Source: Crossaster papposus
Taxonomy: Eukaryota > Echinodermata > Asteroidea > Velatida > Solasteridae
Reading direction: 5' to 3'
Assembly (NCBI GenBank): GCA_037893245.1
Contig: JBAIAA010000520.1
Location: 1-64,000, forward strand
DNA length: 64,000 bases
Made by a program: the position numbers and the translations under genes. The number at the start of each line of letters is the position of its first letter. Within the stretch, counting starts at the first letter, position 1. Below the pieces are notes generated by a model. The model did not search any database. It was given only the letters and a program-made list of their open reading frames with translations, and was not told where the DNA came from. Positions 45,081-56,815 of this stretch are shown one piece after another.

Positions 45081-48000
45081 TTTTAATTTTTAATAAATGT
45101 CATTTAAAAGTCTTTACGTTAATAAAAGGGTTTCGATGAGTCATGTATATGTTGGCAGAAAATGCGAGATTTTAATATACGATGTAATGATGAAAACAAT
45201 TTAAATTTGGCATTTCATAAATAGACTAAATTTTCCAACGTCCTTGCATACTACGCGGTGTTTTGACCATTAAAAGTAAAGAGCGCCCTCATTCGGTTAA
45301 GAGTACATCAACATTAGTTTGATGCACAGTTCACTGTCTTCAATCTAACGATCGGTTCCTTGATTTGTATTTTAAGACTTTAATATTTCAACTTGCCCCT
45401 TAGATTGACGTCAATTTGAATCACACGCTAAGGTTAGACTGGTACATGTCGGAAGGCACTGTCCCACTACAATACTACAACAAGTGTGGCTGTAGGTTGT
45501 CATTTTGGTTGATTTCTTAGTGCTTACCGCTCATGTCATGTCCAACTTCATGTTACAATATATTTTACTCTTCCTTAGATTTCCTAGAATTACATTTTGA
45601 ACAATTCTCTAATTGGACCTGGTTGTCATCTTAAAGTTGTATAGAGATTGAAAGGTGATGTTCAGACCTGGAGTGTTCAATTTGACATGTTGATGGACTG
45701 CATCAGGCTACTAGAATCACTGAATGTTTTCCCCATTTGAAGGACTATGTACTTGGTGAAAACTGTATGCATCTTACTTGTGTATGTTCACTAAATCAGA
45801 TATGGTTAATATATTGCACATAGTTCGAGTTGATTTCTTTTATTCATTTTCCATTAAGGCTACATAAAAAAAATGAATTGTTTCTCATCAGAACCCTTTT
45901 GAAAAAATGGTCCGTCAGGGCATTTTATATTTTATATTTTATAGAATAAAAATGTCGCCGAATCTTTGAAACCGGTATCTGACTAAACAACTACAGGCGC
46001 GCTGGTTTCGTTCGTGCCTACATATACATACATGTACATGTACATGTTGATGAACCGGGCGTTGGTGGTAAGCGCTGATGTGCATTTAGCTCTGATTTGA
46101 TAATTTTTGTTGCGACCTGCGAACGTAGGTTACTACTTCCGTGGCTCAGCTGCGCGGCAGAGCATGTTCGCTACCCAGAATGCCGTGCGTTTTTCTACAC
46201 AGAAATCTATGAAGCTGTGTTTTCCAGCGCCCAGTTATAGTATGGGCGCCACCGCGGTGGGCGCGCTCGCATAGTGTGCGGGGCCGGGGGTGAAAGCGCT
46301 AGTTGACAAAAACTTCGTTGGGACATTGCATTCTTTATCTAAATTACAAATTGTTTTCGTTGATTTACTTTCCAAAACTGACCAATGCACACATTTCATA
46401 TAGAATAAAAGCTCAAATAATGTTGGTAGAAACACAAAAATATAGTTAAGTCAATTTATTTTCCCATCAGTTATTTTGAGCACCCCATTTTTTTTTAATG
46501 AAAGAGGCACACAGACACCGTTCTCACTACTATTATACTCGGCTTCTCCGATCTCCTGTCCGCCGTCTATTTATATTTTTCCGGCTTGCTTCTGCTGGAA
46601 CATGTATGGCCACTAAAAACATTCACTTGGCCCGCGTGAGTTTTAACTGTTATTGCTTTCAACAGCGTGTTTTTACAGCATATACAAAATAAATAAATTA
46701 AAAATCTCGGAATTTTCGGGCGTCCGGTACATTTATATTTTGTTTATAAAATATAAAAAAATATCCACCCGGCACGAAAAATTGGCCCGGCCGCTGATGA
46801 GAAACAATCAATTTTATGTATGTAGCCTAAAGCTATACAAGTATTTCACACAGTTGACATATTTCACAATGTTTTGGGGAATTATTGTTTATTGCATGCA
46901 CATTTCTGAAGTAAAAATTTACAATATTACTAGCTTCCTTCTTTTTTTTACCTGCCATTGTTGATATATAATTTACAATACATGTAATTAAAAAGTTCTG
47001 TTTCATTGCAATCCTTTAACAATTTGAGTAGTTACAGAAAGCTGTAGTTAATTTAGACAATTCATACACATTTTGGGTATTGGGTTTGGCATTTTTACCA
47101 CACATAGAACTAGTAAATAACAAATCTTGGCTAACATTTGTGATCTTTATGTTAAAATAAAACAAAATCATGTTTGAAAGTTCACTGCAATTTAGTTAGG
47201 CTTTCCAGTGTTGTGCTCTATTGACCATTTAAATGGAAGTATATTATTGTAATAGGCAATTTCTTAAAAAGGTTTACATCAACAGTTGTAGCTATCCAAA
47301 AAGTAACTGGTGAAAATATTGCTGAAAAGTAATGGCACAACATTCCCTGTAAAATTTTGTTTTGTGGCATGCTGTAATTTTGAAGGAATAATAACAAGTT
47401 ATTTCTAAAGATGCATCTAAATAAAAACACATTTTTGAAAATTTCAGTGAATGCAAATACATACGGAAAGTTAAATCGTGCTCAAGAGTATTGTGTTTGT
47501 TAGGTTTTCTTGAAGTTTATAGCATTCACATAGTTGAAATCTCACAAGGGACTAATTTCATGGAGCTGCATGATAAGCACAAACAATTGCTTAGCATGAA
47601 TATTCTTCCTTGGCAAAACAGGATTTGAAATCGAATATTCAGGTGATGAATATTATTTGTGACTACTATTCAGCTTGTTTTTACTTTGCATGAAAAGCAC
47701 ACGTGGAGTTTTGGTTGGTATTGCGCAACAAACTTTTGTGCTAAGCAATGTTTTTATGCTTAATGTAGCAGCTCTATCAAATTGCCCCGAGACATGTCCA
47801 TCTTTTGAATTTGATTTTGAGCAATTTGTTGCTGCAAACAAACAAAAATATGCACACAATAAGAAATGATGTACGGTACTTTGTCTTTAACCACATGATT
47901 TACTGCTATGTAAATGAAAATAATGTTTAAATCTGTATCAGTAGAATTAAACATCACTACTACACATTCTGAAGCAATCTAAATCATTGTGCAGTAAACA

Positions 48001-48914
48001 TCAATACAATTAAAAGGTTTATTCAATTCACTTTGTATAATTGTGGTTTACTAATCAGCAGTGATGGATCTAGCAACCCCTTAGGCACTTTTGGCAGGAA
48101 ATATTTTCAATCGTTCAAAATCCTCTGATTGCCCTGCCCCAAAAAATACATTCATCCTTAATTCTCTGAAATCCTCCATTTGTTGTATTGTGTTCAAAAT
48201 GAAGGAGACCATCTCCTAAAATTCTCCAAATTTGTGTACTTGTGTTTAAAATGCCTCAGTCCTCCAAAATCCTGTTGTCCCTCTTTTGTCAAAAGTGTTG
48301 GAACAATGACATAATGGCTTTATTTATATGTGTGGTTTATATAGACGTGAAGTTTATACACTGGCATACATAGGAAAGTGCACATGAAAGCGTGAAGTCA
48401 TTAGATCTTAGGTGTATTGACTAGTTTTTGTATATGCAAGTCATATTCAAAGTATTGTATATCATGCTCTTTACACTGTGCGCCAATCAATACTACCAGC
48501 AGTGGATATAATGTATAATATGGAGTTTCTACATTGATAAGTAATAACAAGTTCAATAGTTCCATTCCAGCAACCTAGCAATATACCGGTATATACCAGT
48601 ACACCACACCGATCTTCCAAAATCTTTTTCTTCTTCAAATAGCATCCTCCAAAATCCTTTTTTTTTGAAGCACCATTCATCCTCAATCCTAAAAAAAATA
48701 TTCCTCACTTGAAATATCATTCATCTTCAAATCTGTAAAATCCTACAAATTTGCAAGGATGATTTTGGAGGATTGGGGAAGGGTTAGGTTAAAAAAATAT
48801 GCCCTAAAAAGTTCGGCACCCAAAATGGAGGTGACAATTTGTGCTCTATGAAAATTAATTTAAATGGTGTAAACTGTTTTACCTTAACGTTACCATACTA
48901 CAAAATACTACTTG
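45081..48914. other. Non-coding region with no recognised gene
   Basis: No convincing gene was found on either strand. A GC-rich patch with CpGs lies at about 46150-46300 (GTATGGGCGCCACCGCGGTGG). ACATGTACATGT simple sequence is at 46025-46045. From 48110 to 48790 there are scattered copies of AAAATCCTCCAAA-like motifs related to the minisatellite at 51760. Short frames such as 46653-46964 lack domains. Confidence 0.5.
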
Positions 48915-49285
48915 AATAACAATAATAATAATAATGTGCTGTGCTTATATAGCGCCTTATCACCAACGGTCTCAAAGCACTTCACATTATTACCACGGTC
49001 AGTGGGCCCCCGAAAAAATTCCACATACCATCCGAGCTCCCTGGGAGTCAGTATACAGCTCAATTATGCAGCCATTTCGGTGCAAAGTAGCTATAATAAA
49101 CCACAATAACCATCTCTAGTCTCATAGGTACCCATCCATTTACTCCTGGGTGGAAGGAAGCAAAGAGTGGCAAAGTGCCTTGCACCAACGCATCATAGTC
49201 CCAGGCCAGACTTGAACCCACAACCTGCAGCTTTACCTACAGGTAACAAATTTAATACCCCAAATTATATAGGCTACGACACTGC
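48915..49285 (-). mobile_element. tRNA-derived SINE
   Basis: Read on the - strand, a polymerase III B box GGTTCAAGTCT (49218-49208) fits GGTTCRANYCY and lies in a tRNA-like head. A body follows, then a LINE-derived 3' end (AAGTGCTTTGAG, then GGCGCTATATAAG) and an (ATT)n tail at 48915-48933. The A-box side of this copy is diverged, but the repeats next door keep GTGGCCTCATAGTCAGAG at the expected distance. Confidence 0.75.
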
Positions 49286-50190
49286 ACTGCACTGCACTGC
49301 AGTGCAGTATGCAATTACTACACTGCAGTCCGGTATAATTCAAAACATGGTACCTTAATACATATTCATGAATCCTGTCAAATGGTACCATATGGTACCA
49401 AAAATAACCAGAGGTCGTGTGCAGTTGTTTGTGCAAGCACTGCATGACTGCGGTATTCTGTAGTATGCATGGGATAATGTCATTTCTAAGCAATCTGATT
49501 GAATGAATGACGTCTATCGCACCATAGTCTCAGGCCAGACTTAAACCCACAACCTGCAGCTTTACCTACAGGTTACAAATTCAATACTCTGACTATGAGG
49601 CCACGGCACTGCACTGCAGTATGCAGTACACTTACTACACTACTGCAGCCTGGTGTAATTCCAAATATGGTACCCTAATACATATTCATGAATCATGTCA
49701 CATGGTACCACACCACCAATCAGTGACAGCAAAAATAACCAGATGTCGTGTGCAGTTGTTTGTGCAAGCACTGCATGACTGTGGTATTCTGTAGTGTGCG
49801 CGTGATGATGTCATTTCTAAGCAAACTGATTGAATGAATGACGTATAACGCACCATAGTATCAGGCCAGACTTAAACCCACAACCTGCAGCTTTACCTAC
49901 AGGTTACAAATTCAATACTCTGACTATGAGGCCACGGCACTGCACTGCAGTATGCAGTACACTTACTACACTAGTACACTGCAGCCTGGTGTAATTCCAA
50001 ATATGGCACCCTAATACATATTTATGAATCTTGTCACATGGTACCACACCACCAATCAGTGACAGCAAAAATAACCAGAGGTCGTGTGCGGTTGTTTGTG
50101 CAAGCACTGCATGACTCGGGTATTCTGTAGTATGCGTGTGATGTCATTTCTGAGCACAGTGATTGGATGAATGACATAAATAACTCATGA
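49205..50190. repeat. ~330-bp tandem repeat carrying SINE heads (three units)
   Basis: B-box positions 49208, 49537 and 49868 give periods of 329 and 331 bp. Each unit holds the tRNA-like head, a TGCACTGCAG simple repeat, CATATTCATGAATC, GGTACCA sites and CGTGTGCAGTTGTTTGTGCAAGCACTG in smaller overlapping pieces. Units 2 and 3 are closer to each other than to unit 1. Confidence 0.88.
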
Positions 50191-51755
50191 ATGCCATATT
50201 TTGAATTACACCAACCGATAAGTAGTATTTTGCAGTATTGTGTACTTTACTCCAAATGCCTAGAACATTAGGGTTAATTTCTGCTTTAATTAAAATTCGG
50301 GCCTGTTACCCCATTTAACTAGTTCGCGCCAGGATTTTTTGGACATTGATGATGGCACCCAGACGCAGGATTTTTTTCCTGAACATCAATCCCAGGCACG
50401 TTCAGGCTGGATGGCATCTGATGGGTACGTAGCACACTCATGACGGCTTTGAGCCGGTTGCTGACAAATATTTTCGGTCTAGCTCCGAGTTCCTTATTCA
50501 TGAAAAGACCATTACAAGTCAGTGGATTGGAGTCTGGTAATGTAGTGCTTAGTAATTAAGCTGGGTGCGGGATGGTTTTTGTTGGTGACAGACTCTGCTC
50601 TGAGGATGGAGAAAGGACAAAAAGCCTTGTACGTGGCAGCATTAACGCTCTCTGTTGTTTGGTCGTAGGACAATCAAAAACAAGTTCATAAATTTATGGT
50701 AAGTGCAATTCACTCCCTAGGAGGAACGTTTGTTGAAACTGTTGGTGCTTATCATCCATCATCTCGCGCAACCTACAGTTGTCCTTTTTCATACAACGCA
50801 CTTCTAGAATCACACCGTCTGAATATGTGAAGATCAATGAGGCACTTTGAATTGTGTGGAGCTTAAGTGTACTGCAAATTGATGTATCTTCCTTCAGCTT
50901 TATAAACCACTCATAACAAGTCTTGTGGAACACAGGTTCGACTGCCTTCCATGTGATTTATTGCAGATCAAGTAACAGTATATTTCACGGTATCTACCAT
51001 TTAAATTAAGCTATTTTTATGTGTACTCAACACTTGGCAGCATCAGTCGATATTGAAGTTGGTGAACTGTTGGAACTGGGATGTCGCCATTTTCAATAAT
51101 TTGTTTTTATGTACCACAGTAGAGTCTCCTTATTTCCCTGGTGTCAAAATACTTTGCTTTTTCAAGTACAATTATGGAAAAACAGCAGGATGAAATGTGA
51201 AGGACTTTGCGTAATATCAATGTTCAGTAATTTATGTAGTTGGAGTTTTCAGAAAATCTATTTCTGGTCTTGCTGTAGCTAAATAACGAAGTGCGCACTT
51301 GATGAGAGCCTACCATATGCAGCAGAGGAGCTGATCCTACGGGAGGATGATCAGAGGATATGGTTGATGTCCAACACTGTACAACTGACTGGCAGTAATC
51401 TTCTACTGATGACCATGAAGAAGGATATGTATATCTGAGCACAGCACAAGCAAGCAAAGACGCCATTTACTTCACGTCATTAGTGCGAAGCCAAAGTCAT
51501 ACTCTGTAAAGATAACAAGTAGTCCCCTAATAAATAAAACTAGAAATATAAAAAAAGGCTCATCAGAAGATACCAATTGCACTGCCTATGGCATCAAGGC
51601 TTGTATACGATGTGTATGTTTACAAGTACTGTTGTGGCTCCCTAAAGCATAATAGCTCCATGCCCAAAGCAAGTTATACCCTGCATAATCCGTGGCAATA
51701 ATCTAGTAATGTAAGCCAAATGTGTGAAGTCTATTTGTTTCTGTTTATATTTATT
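50191..51755. other. Non-coding, with one piggyBac-like MITE end
   Basis: TTAACTAGTTCGCGCCAGG at 50315-50333 matches the ends of the MITE at 6227-6468. No matching right end was found, so this is a truncated relic. No gene is supported in the rest. Confidence 0.5.
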
Positions 51756-52170
51756 AACCCTAACCCTCCCAAATCCTCCAAATTCCTCATGGCAAAATGC
51801 AGGATTTTGCAGGATTGAGGTCACTTGGAGTTTGATGCATCGCAGGATTTTGCAGGATTGAGGTTACTTGAGGTTTTACCCCTGCAGGAATATGCAGGAT
51901 TCAGGTTATCAGGCTGAATGTGACACACAAGGATTTTGCAGGATTGAGGTCACTTGGAGTTTGATGCATCGCAGGATTTTGCAGGATTGAGGTTACTTGG
52001 GGTTATACCCCTTGCCCGCTGACTGCAGCCAGGGCAAGACTGCAGGATTTTGCAGGATACAGGCTGTATGATCACCAGTGACCAATATTGGAGGATGTTG
52101 CAGGATTCAGGTTACTTGGAGTTTTAACAATTTTGGAATTGGAGGATTTTGCAGGATTCAGGTTATGTGT
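51756..52170. repeat. GCAGGATTTTGCAGGATTGAGG minisatellite, irregular
   Basis: About ten copies of (G)CAGGATTTTGCAGGATT(G/C)AGGTTACTTGG and shortened forms. One ~130-bp block containing CACTTGGAGTTTGATGCATC is duplicated (51820 and 51948). The start CCCTAACCCT is only two telomere-like repeats and is not a telomere. Confidence 0.85.
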
Positions 52171-52765
52171 AAGTAAAAATGGGTAGGGAGTTAGGGTATG
52201 ATTGTATGCTTCATCAGTGTTCTATGTGTTGGTTATCTAAAGTAGCTTCAGGGCAATTACATGCAAAAGTTGAATGTATTATTCTATATTGAAGACTTCA
52301 TTTTCAATAGAATGTCCACAGTACATTTGCATGAAACTGCCCTCAGGTTTAAATGACAATGAAGCTTGCAAAATTTGACATAATATAATGTACTTACCCG
52401 AAATAAGGAGTAAACTGCAAGAAGGACACTTAATTAGTGTCACCAGACGATGTCTACTTGGATGTGCTGACTAATTACCTGTTTGGCAGAGAATTGGTGA
52501 TAGAGCTTCAAATAATGAAATATAGACATACAGAAGCTTTGGCATTTCATACTATAATTTGACTTGAAAGGATTTTATACTTAAACAGTACTGCATTCAT
52601 CATTGTCAATATAAATTTCTACACACCACAAGAGTGTGTGTTAAAGTAGTGTTTATGGTAGTGTTAATTTGGTTTAACAAAACTTTGGTCCTTGAAGAAA
52701 AAAGACAAATACCAAATACTATAACCCAAACATGGAACTGACAGATTTGCTTTTTACTGGTGTTA
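52171..52765. other. Non-coding, nothing recognised
   Basis: AT-rich DNA between a minisatellite and a TIR element; no frame or repeat stands out. Confidence 0.4.
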
Positions 52766-53102
52766 TATCAGACCCGTACGCAGGGGGGGGTGCGACGGGT
52801 GCGTATGCACCCCCCCAAATTACCAAAAGGTCCACATTTTTCGGGGTAAATAATGGTATTTTGATGTAGAAATAACCGTACTGACAAACGACAAATTTTG
52901 GTCCTATTTTTGGTCCCATCAGTACAAATTTTCCCCCCAAATTAACAAAAGGTCAACAATTTCCGGGGTAAATATTGGTATTTTGATGTATAAATAAAGG
53001 TACTGGCACAAACAAAATTTTGGTTCCATTTTTGGTCCCAACAGTACAAATTCGCACCCCCCCCCCCCCCCCCCATAACAAATCCTGCGTACGAGCCTGT
53101 AT
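52766..53102. mobile_element. TIR element with internal tandem duplication
   Basis: The left end CAGACCCGTACGCAGG-G(n)-TGCG and right end CGCAC-C(n)...CCTGCGTACGAGCCTG are inverted copies with a few mismatches. Between them a ~120-bp segment (CCCCAAATTA.CAAAAGGTC to TCAGTACAAATT) is present twice. It has no transposase and is a MITE of unknown superfamily. Confidence 0.75.
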
Positions 53103-54144
53103 ATGGAGCTTTTACGAATGATAAAACAATAAATGTCATGTAGCAGTACACCCAATAACATAGTTACCCAAACTAAACTTACCTTCAAGTGATAAAGTGC
53201 AGCTATGCATGTACAGTAAATGCTGCGGACTAGCAGCAAACTGGTGAATCCAGTACAGTACTTTGACTAAAGTAACACGGTCAACCTTTGTTCAAGATAA
53301 ACAAAAGAGAGCAAGGTTGATTGATGACTTGTACAACTTAATAAGATCTTTTAAGATCACAAAAATTTGACTATCTCTTAATTATTTGGATATATTTTAA
53401 AGAATACTATAATTAAGACTTATTATAACTGCACCAGCATTTGAATGGGGAATCTGCCACAACATGAATCCTGCAGGTAATACCAAATATAACCAAAACA
53501 TATCTCCATGTATCTCAAAGAACTGAAGCACAACAATGTCTAATGCACGGTGCAGAAAATCAGAACGTGCTGAAAAATTGTACTTGGGCATTTATTAGCT
53601 GCAGCACTTTGGTCACCCAGAGAACTACTCTACTAGGTCAGCTAAAAGCTATAATTGTTACACACGTAATTTCCATAGAAATGGAAAAACAAACTGTTCA
53701 AAAAGTGTTGTACTCACCTGTCCATTAGATGCTCCAATAATGTAACGTTGCCAATGGAGAAGACACAGTGTAATTAGGTAGCTGCTTTGAATGAAGTATC
53801 CTTCAGACCTTGATAGGCGAGTTGATTGGATCCACTTGACGAGTACATCTGACATTTAATGATAACAATCAGTTTAATTTGTTAGTGCAACACTTATCGA
53901 ATGAGCGATAACAAAGTATTAGTGGAGCATTAATTGGGTAATAATTTATAGACCTTGCTTGAGAGGTTTCTGAAGGTTTCTTTTAAACTTTACTTGAGAC
54001 TTCAGTTGAAGCTTCGTTAAATACAAGCTTTTTTTAAAGCTTTGGTACAAACATGAAAAAGGCTTTCTTTAGGGCTATATACATTTGGGGGGTTCCTTTG
54101 AGGCTTTGCTATGGGGCTTTAAATTTGCTTTGAGTTTTGTTTAA
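53103..54144. other. Non-coding, nothing recognised
   Basis: No gene is supported. The last ~150 bases (GAGGTTTCTGAAGGTTTC to GAGGCTTTGC) look like degenerate forerunners of the 12-bp repeat at 54455. Confidence 0.45.
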
Positions 54145-54444
54145 AGATTTGCTCAATGAGAGATTTGCTCGATGAGAGATTTGCTCGATGAGAGATTTGC
54201 TCGATGAGAGATTTGCTCGATGAGAGATTTGCTCGATGAGAGATTTGCTCGATGAGAGATTTGCTCGATGAGAGATTTGCTCGATGAGAGATTTGCTCGA
54301 TGAGAGATTTGCTCGATGAGAGATTTGCTCGATGAGAGATTTGCTCGATGAGAGATTTGCTCGATGAGAGATTTGCTCGATGAGAGATTTGCTCGATGAG
54401 AGATTTGCTCGATGAGAGTTTGCTCAATGAGAGTTTGCTCGATG
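54145..54444. repeat. 16-bp minisatellite AGATTTGCTCGATGAG, about 19 copies
   Basis: About 17 full 16-bp units run almost without change; the last ones are 15 bp (AGTTTGCTCGATGAG). As 16 is not a multiple of three, a - strand frame passes through all three phases and repeats every 16 residues. That frame is a repeat artefact. There are no unique spacers, so this is not a CRISPR array. Confidence 0.95.
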
Positions 54445-54454
54445 AAACTTTTTC

Positions 54455-54600
54455 TTAAGAGGTTTCCTTGAGGCTTTTCTTGAGGCTTTTCTTGAGGCTT
54501 TTCTTGAGGCTTTTCTTGAGGCTTTTCTTGAGGCTTTTCTTGAGGCTTTCCTTGTGGTTTTTCTTGTGGTTTTTCTTGAGGCTTTCCTTGTGGTTGAGGT
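54455..54600. repeat. 12-bp minisatellite CTTGAGGCTTTT
   Basis: About 11 units of CTTGAGGCTTTT and CTTGTGGTTTTT variants lie next to the 16-bp array. On the - strand it would read as KASR repeats. Short tandem repeats close to one end are known for Helentrons and their non-autonomous relatives, and this lies about 340 bp beyond the Helentron stop codon. Confidence 0.92.
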
Positions 54601-54881
54601 TTTCAACTTCTGAGAGATAGTTGCATACATGTAACTGACTAGAATTAAAATTTATTCACATATGTAAGCTCCATATTATGTATCAATTTCCACGTTTTCC
54701 AAATATTGAACATGTTGGCCATTACGTCGTATACGTACTGCAATGTATATGTGTTATTGCGGAAGTGAGCAGAAGGTAATATCTGTATGAATCAGTTGTT
54801 TGCTCTCACTGGCCTGGTTTACTTTATAGATCTTCTAAGTACTTATTTTCAGAATTTCTTCTCAACATTTGTTGGCAGTTA

Positions 54882-54887
54882 TTTATT
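54882..54887 (-). terminator. AATAAA polyadenylation signal after Helentron frame
   Basis: AATAAA on the - strand, about 50 bases after the stop of the endonuclease frame. It is a single hexamer; usage is inferred. Confidence 0.45.
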
Positions 54888-54934
54888 CTATATTTTTACT
54901 CAGAACCACAGCCGTTGTCTTTTCTCCTGTGTGT

Positions 54935-56799
54935 TCACATGGTTATACAAACTGACTCATGATAACTATAATATGTTGAGACTACTGAAGCATTCACTGA
55001 ATCCATATTCCTAACATAAACATGGTCAATCAATGTTCCACTCTCAGTTGTTGACTCGGTCACAATCTGTTTGTAGCCATGACCTTCAATTACCTTTTGA
55101 ATACCTGAAGAATGTTTCAGAATGTCTTCGTTAAAATCACCCATGATAATACATCTATTAGACACCTTATGAAGTTCATCAAGCAAAGTTGTAAGATTAC
55201 CAATAAATTCATTTATGCAGTATGATGCTGGACGGTAAATGACTACCACAGAGCATGATATCTTACTAATTATCTTAAATGCAATGTATTCAATATTTTG
55301 CACCGACAGCATAAGCCTACTGAAAGCTCTGTTCCTTCTTCCATATACACTGACGCCTCCGTGACACTGTTGTTTTAACACACTTGTTAATTTACTGGAA
55401 TTATTGTAACAAGCACTTCTGATTTGATGATAAGCTTTGAATTCAGTTAATTCTGTATCACAGTACAGTTCATCATCAAGCCATGTCTCAGTAAGGCAAA
55501 TGAAATCTGATTTAATCATTTCATTATTCAATGTCAAGTCCATATAATGTTCCTTTAATCCTTGAATATTATGCATCATTATAACAGTCAAATTGGATTT
55601 TCCTTTTGTTGATTCTGTCGCATTAATAAATGCTGGCATATTTTTCAATGATTCTGATACTACCTTATTACAGTAAATATATTTTTCATCAAAACCTTCA
55701 ATGACAAGGCCATTCATAGATGTTACTCTGCTCAGTGCAACATAAGCTTGTCCACATGAAAATGTACGCTTGAGAGAAACAACTGCTCTATCTGTTGTCA
55801 TTCCTTGCACTTTGTGAACTGTACATGCCCAGGCTAATTTTAAGGGAAACTGTTGTCTAACACACTGCTTGGTAACATTTTCTTCCTCCTTCTGAATTGG
55901 AACTGAGTCTTCTTTATTTGATGATTTAAATTTTCCTTTCAACTTAGACCCAACATCCTTATTATCAAACTCAACTTCAATGCACTTTGGCCACGAATTA
56001 TCAGGCAACATATTTATTGCACGAACAATGCCAAATACTCCATTCACAAGTCCGTCCGAAGTGTCAATATTTTTAGTTAACATTACTCTAGCACCAACAC
56101 CAAGCCACAATGATTCAGGCAAGTTTGTGTACATTGATTTTTTAGTAACTTTTACCTTTGCTTTACTTTTGCACGAATCCTTTCGCAAATCTTTTGCAAC
56201 AATACATGTACAATCAGTACACTTTGAAAACAATGTCTGAGTATTGTATTCGTCCACCTGTTTGTTACATGGAAAGATATGTAATGCATCATCCCAATCC
56301 TCTCCCGTTTCTCGGGATCTTAAAATTAACACATCTTCATCTGATAACTTTTTGTTCTTTGGTCTGATACGTAATCTATTCAGTATTTCTGCAAATTTAA
56401 CATCATTTTTTTGTCGCATAATTTCATCAAGCTCGACTTTCTTGAAATTATCATTCCAGAAATCAACTGCAACTGCTCTTTGATGAAGTGGCTTTCCTTT
56501 TACCGGAGGCAACTGATAGAAATCACCAACAGCTAAAATACTGACATTACCAAAGGAATTATGATTACGTGTTTGTTTTATCTGTCGCAAACGTCCATGT
56601 ATATAGCACAACATCTTGTGATCAACCATTGATATTTCATCAATAATCACAATTTGAAGATCTTGCAATTTATTCCTTAATGTATTCAACTTATCTTCAC
56701 CAAGTGGTTGATAAGGTAATCTAGCATCAACAGGGATTGACAAGGCACTGTGAATTGTACTACCATGAATATTAAATGCAGCAACTCCTGTAGGTTGCT
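54935..56799 (-). CDS. Helentron polyprotein, C-terminal part: Pif1 helicase motifs and endonuclease
   Basis: The frame downstream of the frameshift encodes about 620 residues. First come Pif1 helicase motifs: PTGVAAFNI, VIIDEISMVD (Walker B), LAVGDFYQLPPV (motif III), and WACTVHKVQGMT then GQAYVALSRV (motifs V-VI). A domain of the AP-endonuclease-like family seen in LINEs follows: MHNIQGL, LTETWLDDE, VIYRPAS, IMGDFNED and LIDHVYV, with a terminal histidine in YSYHESV. The helicase unwinds donor DNA; the endonuclease may help open the target, as proposed for Helentrons. The part is open to its stop, so only the junction near 56800 breaks the gene. A - strand ATG at 56803 is not a natural start, as it lies inside the helicase. 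Confidence 0.88.
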
Positions 56800-56815
56800 G
56801 CAATACGGCAATACA
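56800..56815 (-). other. 8-bp tandem duplication causing frameshift
   Basis: GCAATACG (56800-56807) is followed at once by GCAATACA (56808-56815) on the + strand. Taking one copy away restores continuity between the Walker A frame and the frame holding helicase motifs Ib to VI. The upstream frame instead runs on to a stop at 56686. Confidence 0.85.

Noticed and set aside
49208-49290. Functional tRNA gene
   Set aside because: The acceptor stem and cloverleaf are not intact; the unit has a SINE body and tail.
51756-51766. Telomere-like CCCTAACCCT
   Set aside because: Only two units, followed by a minisatellite; no telomeric tract.
54119-54427. SSSKSLIEQISHRANL repeat frame, and possible CRISPR array
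   Set aside because: A 16-bp repeat keeps all frames open; there are no spacers between repeats and the DNA is eukaryotic.
54600-54660. Helentron 3' terminus at a - strand CTAG near 54640
   Set aside because: No convincing hairpin stands next to it, so the end cannot be fixed from one copy.
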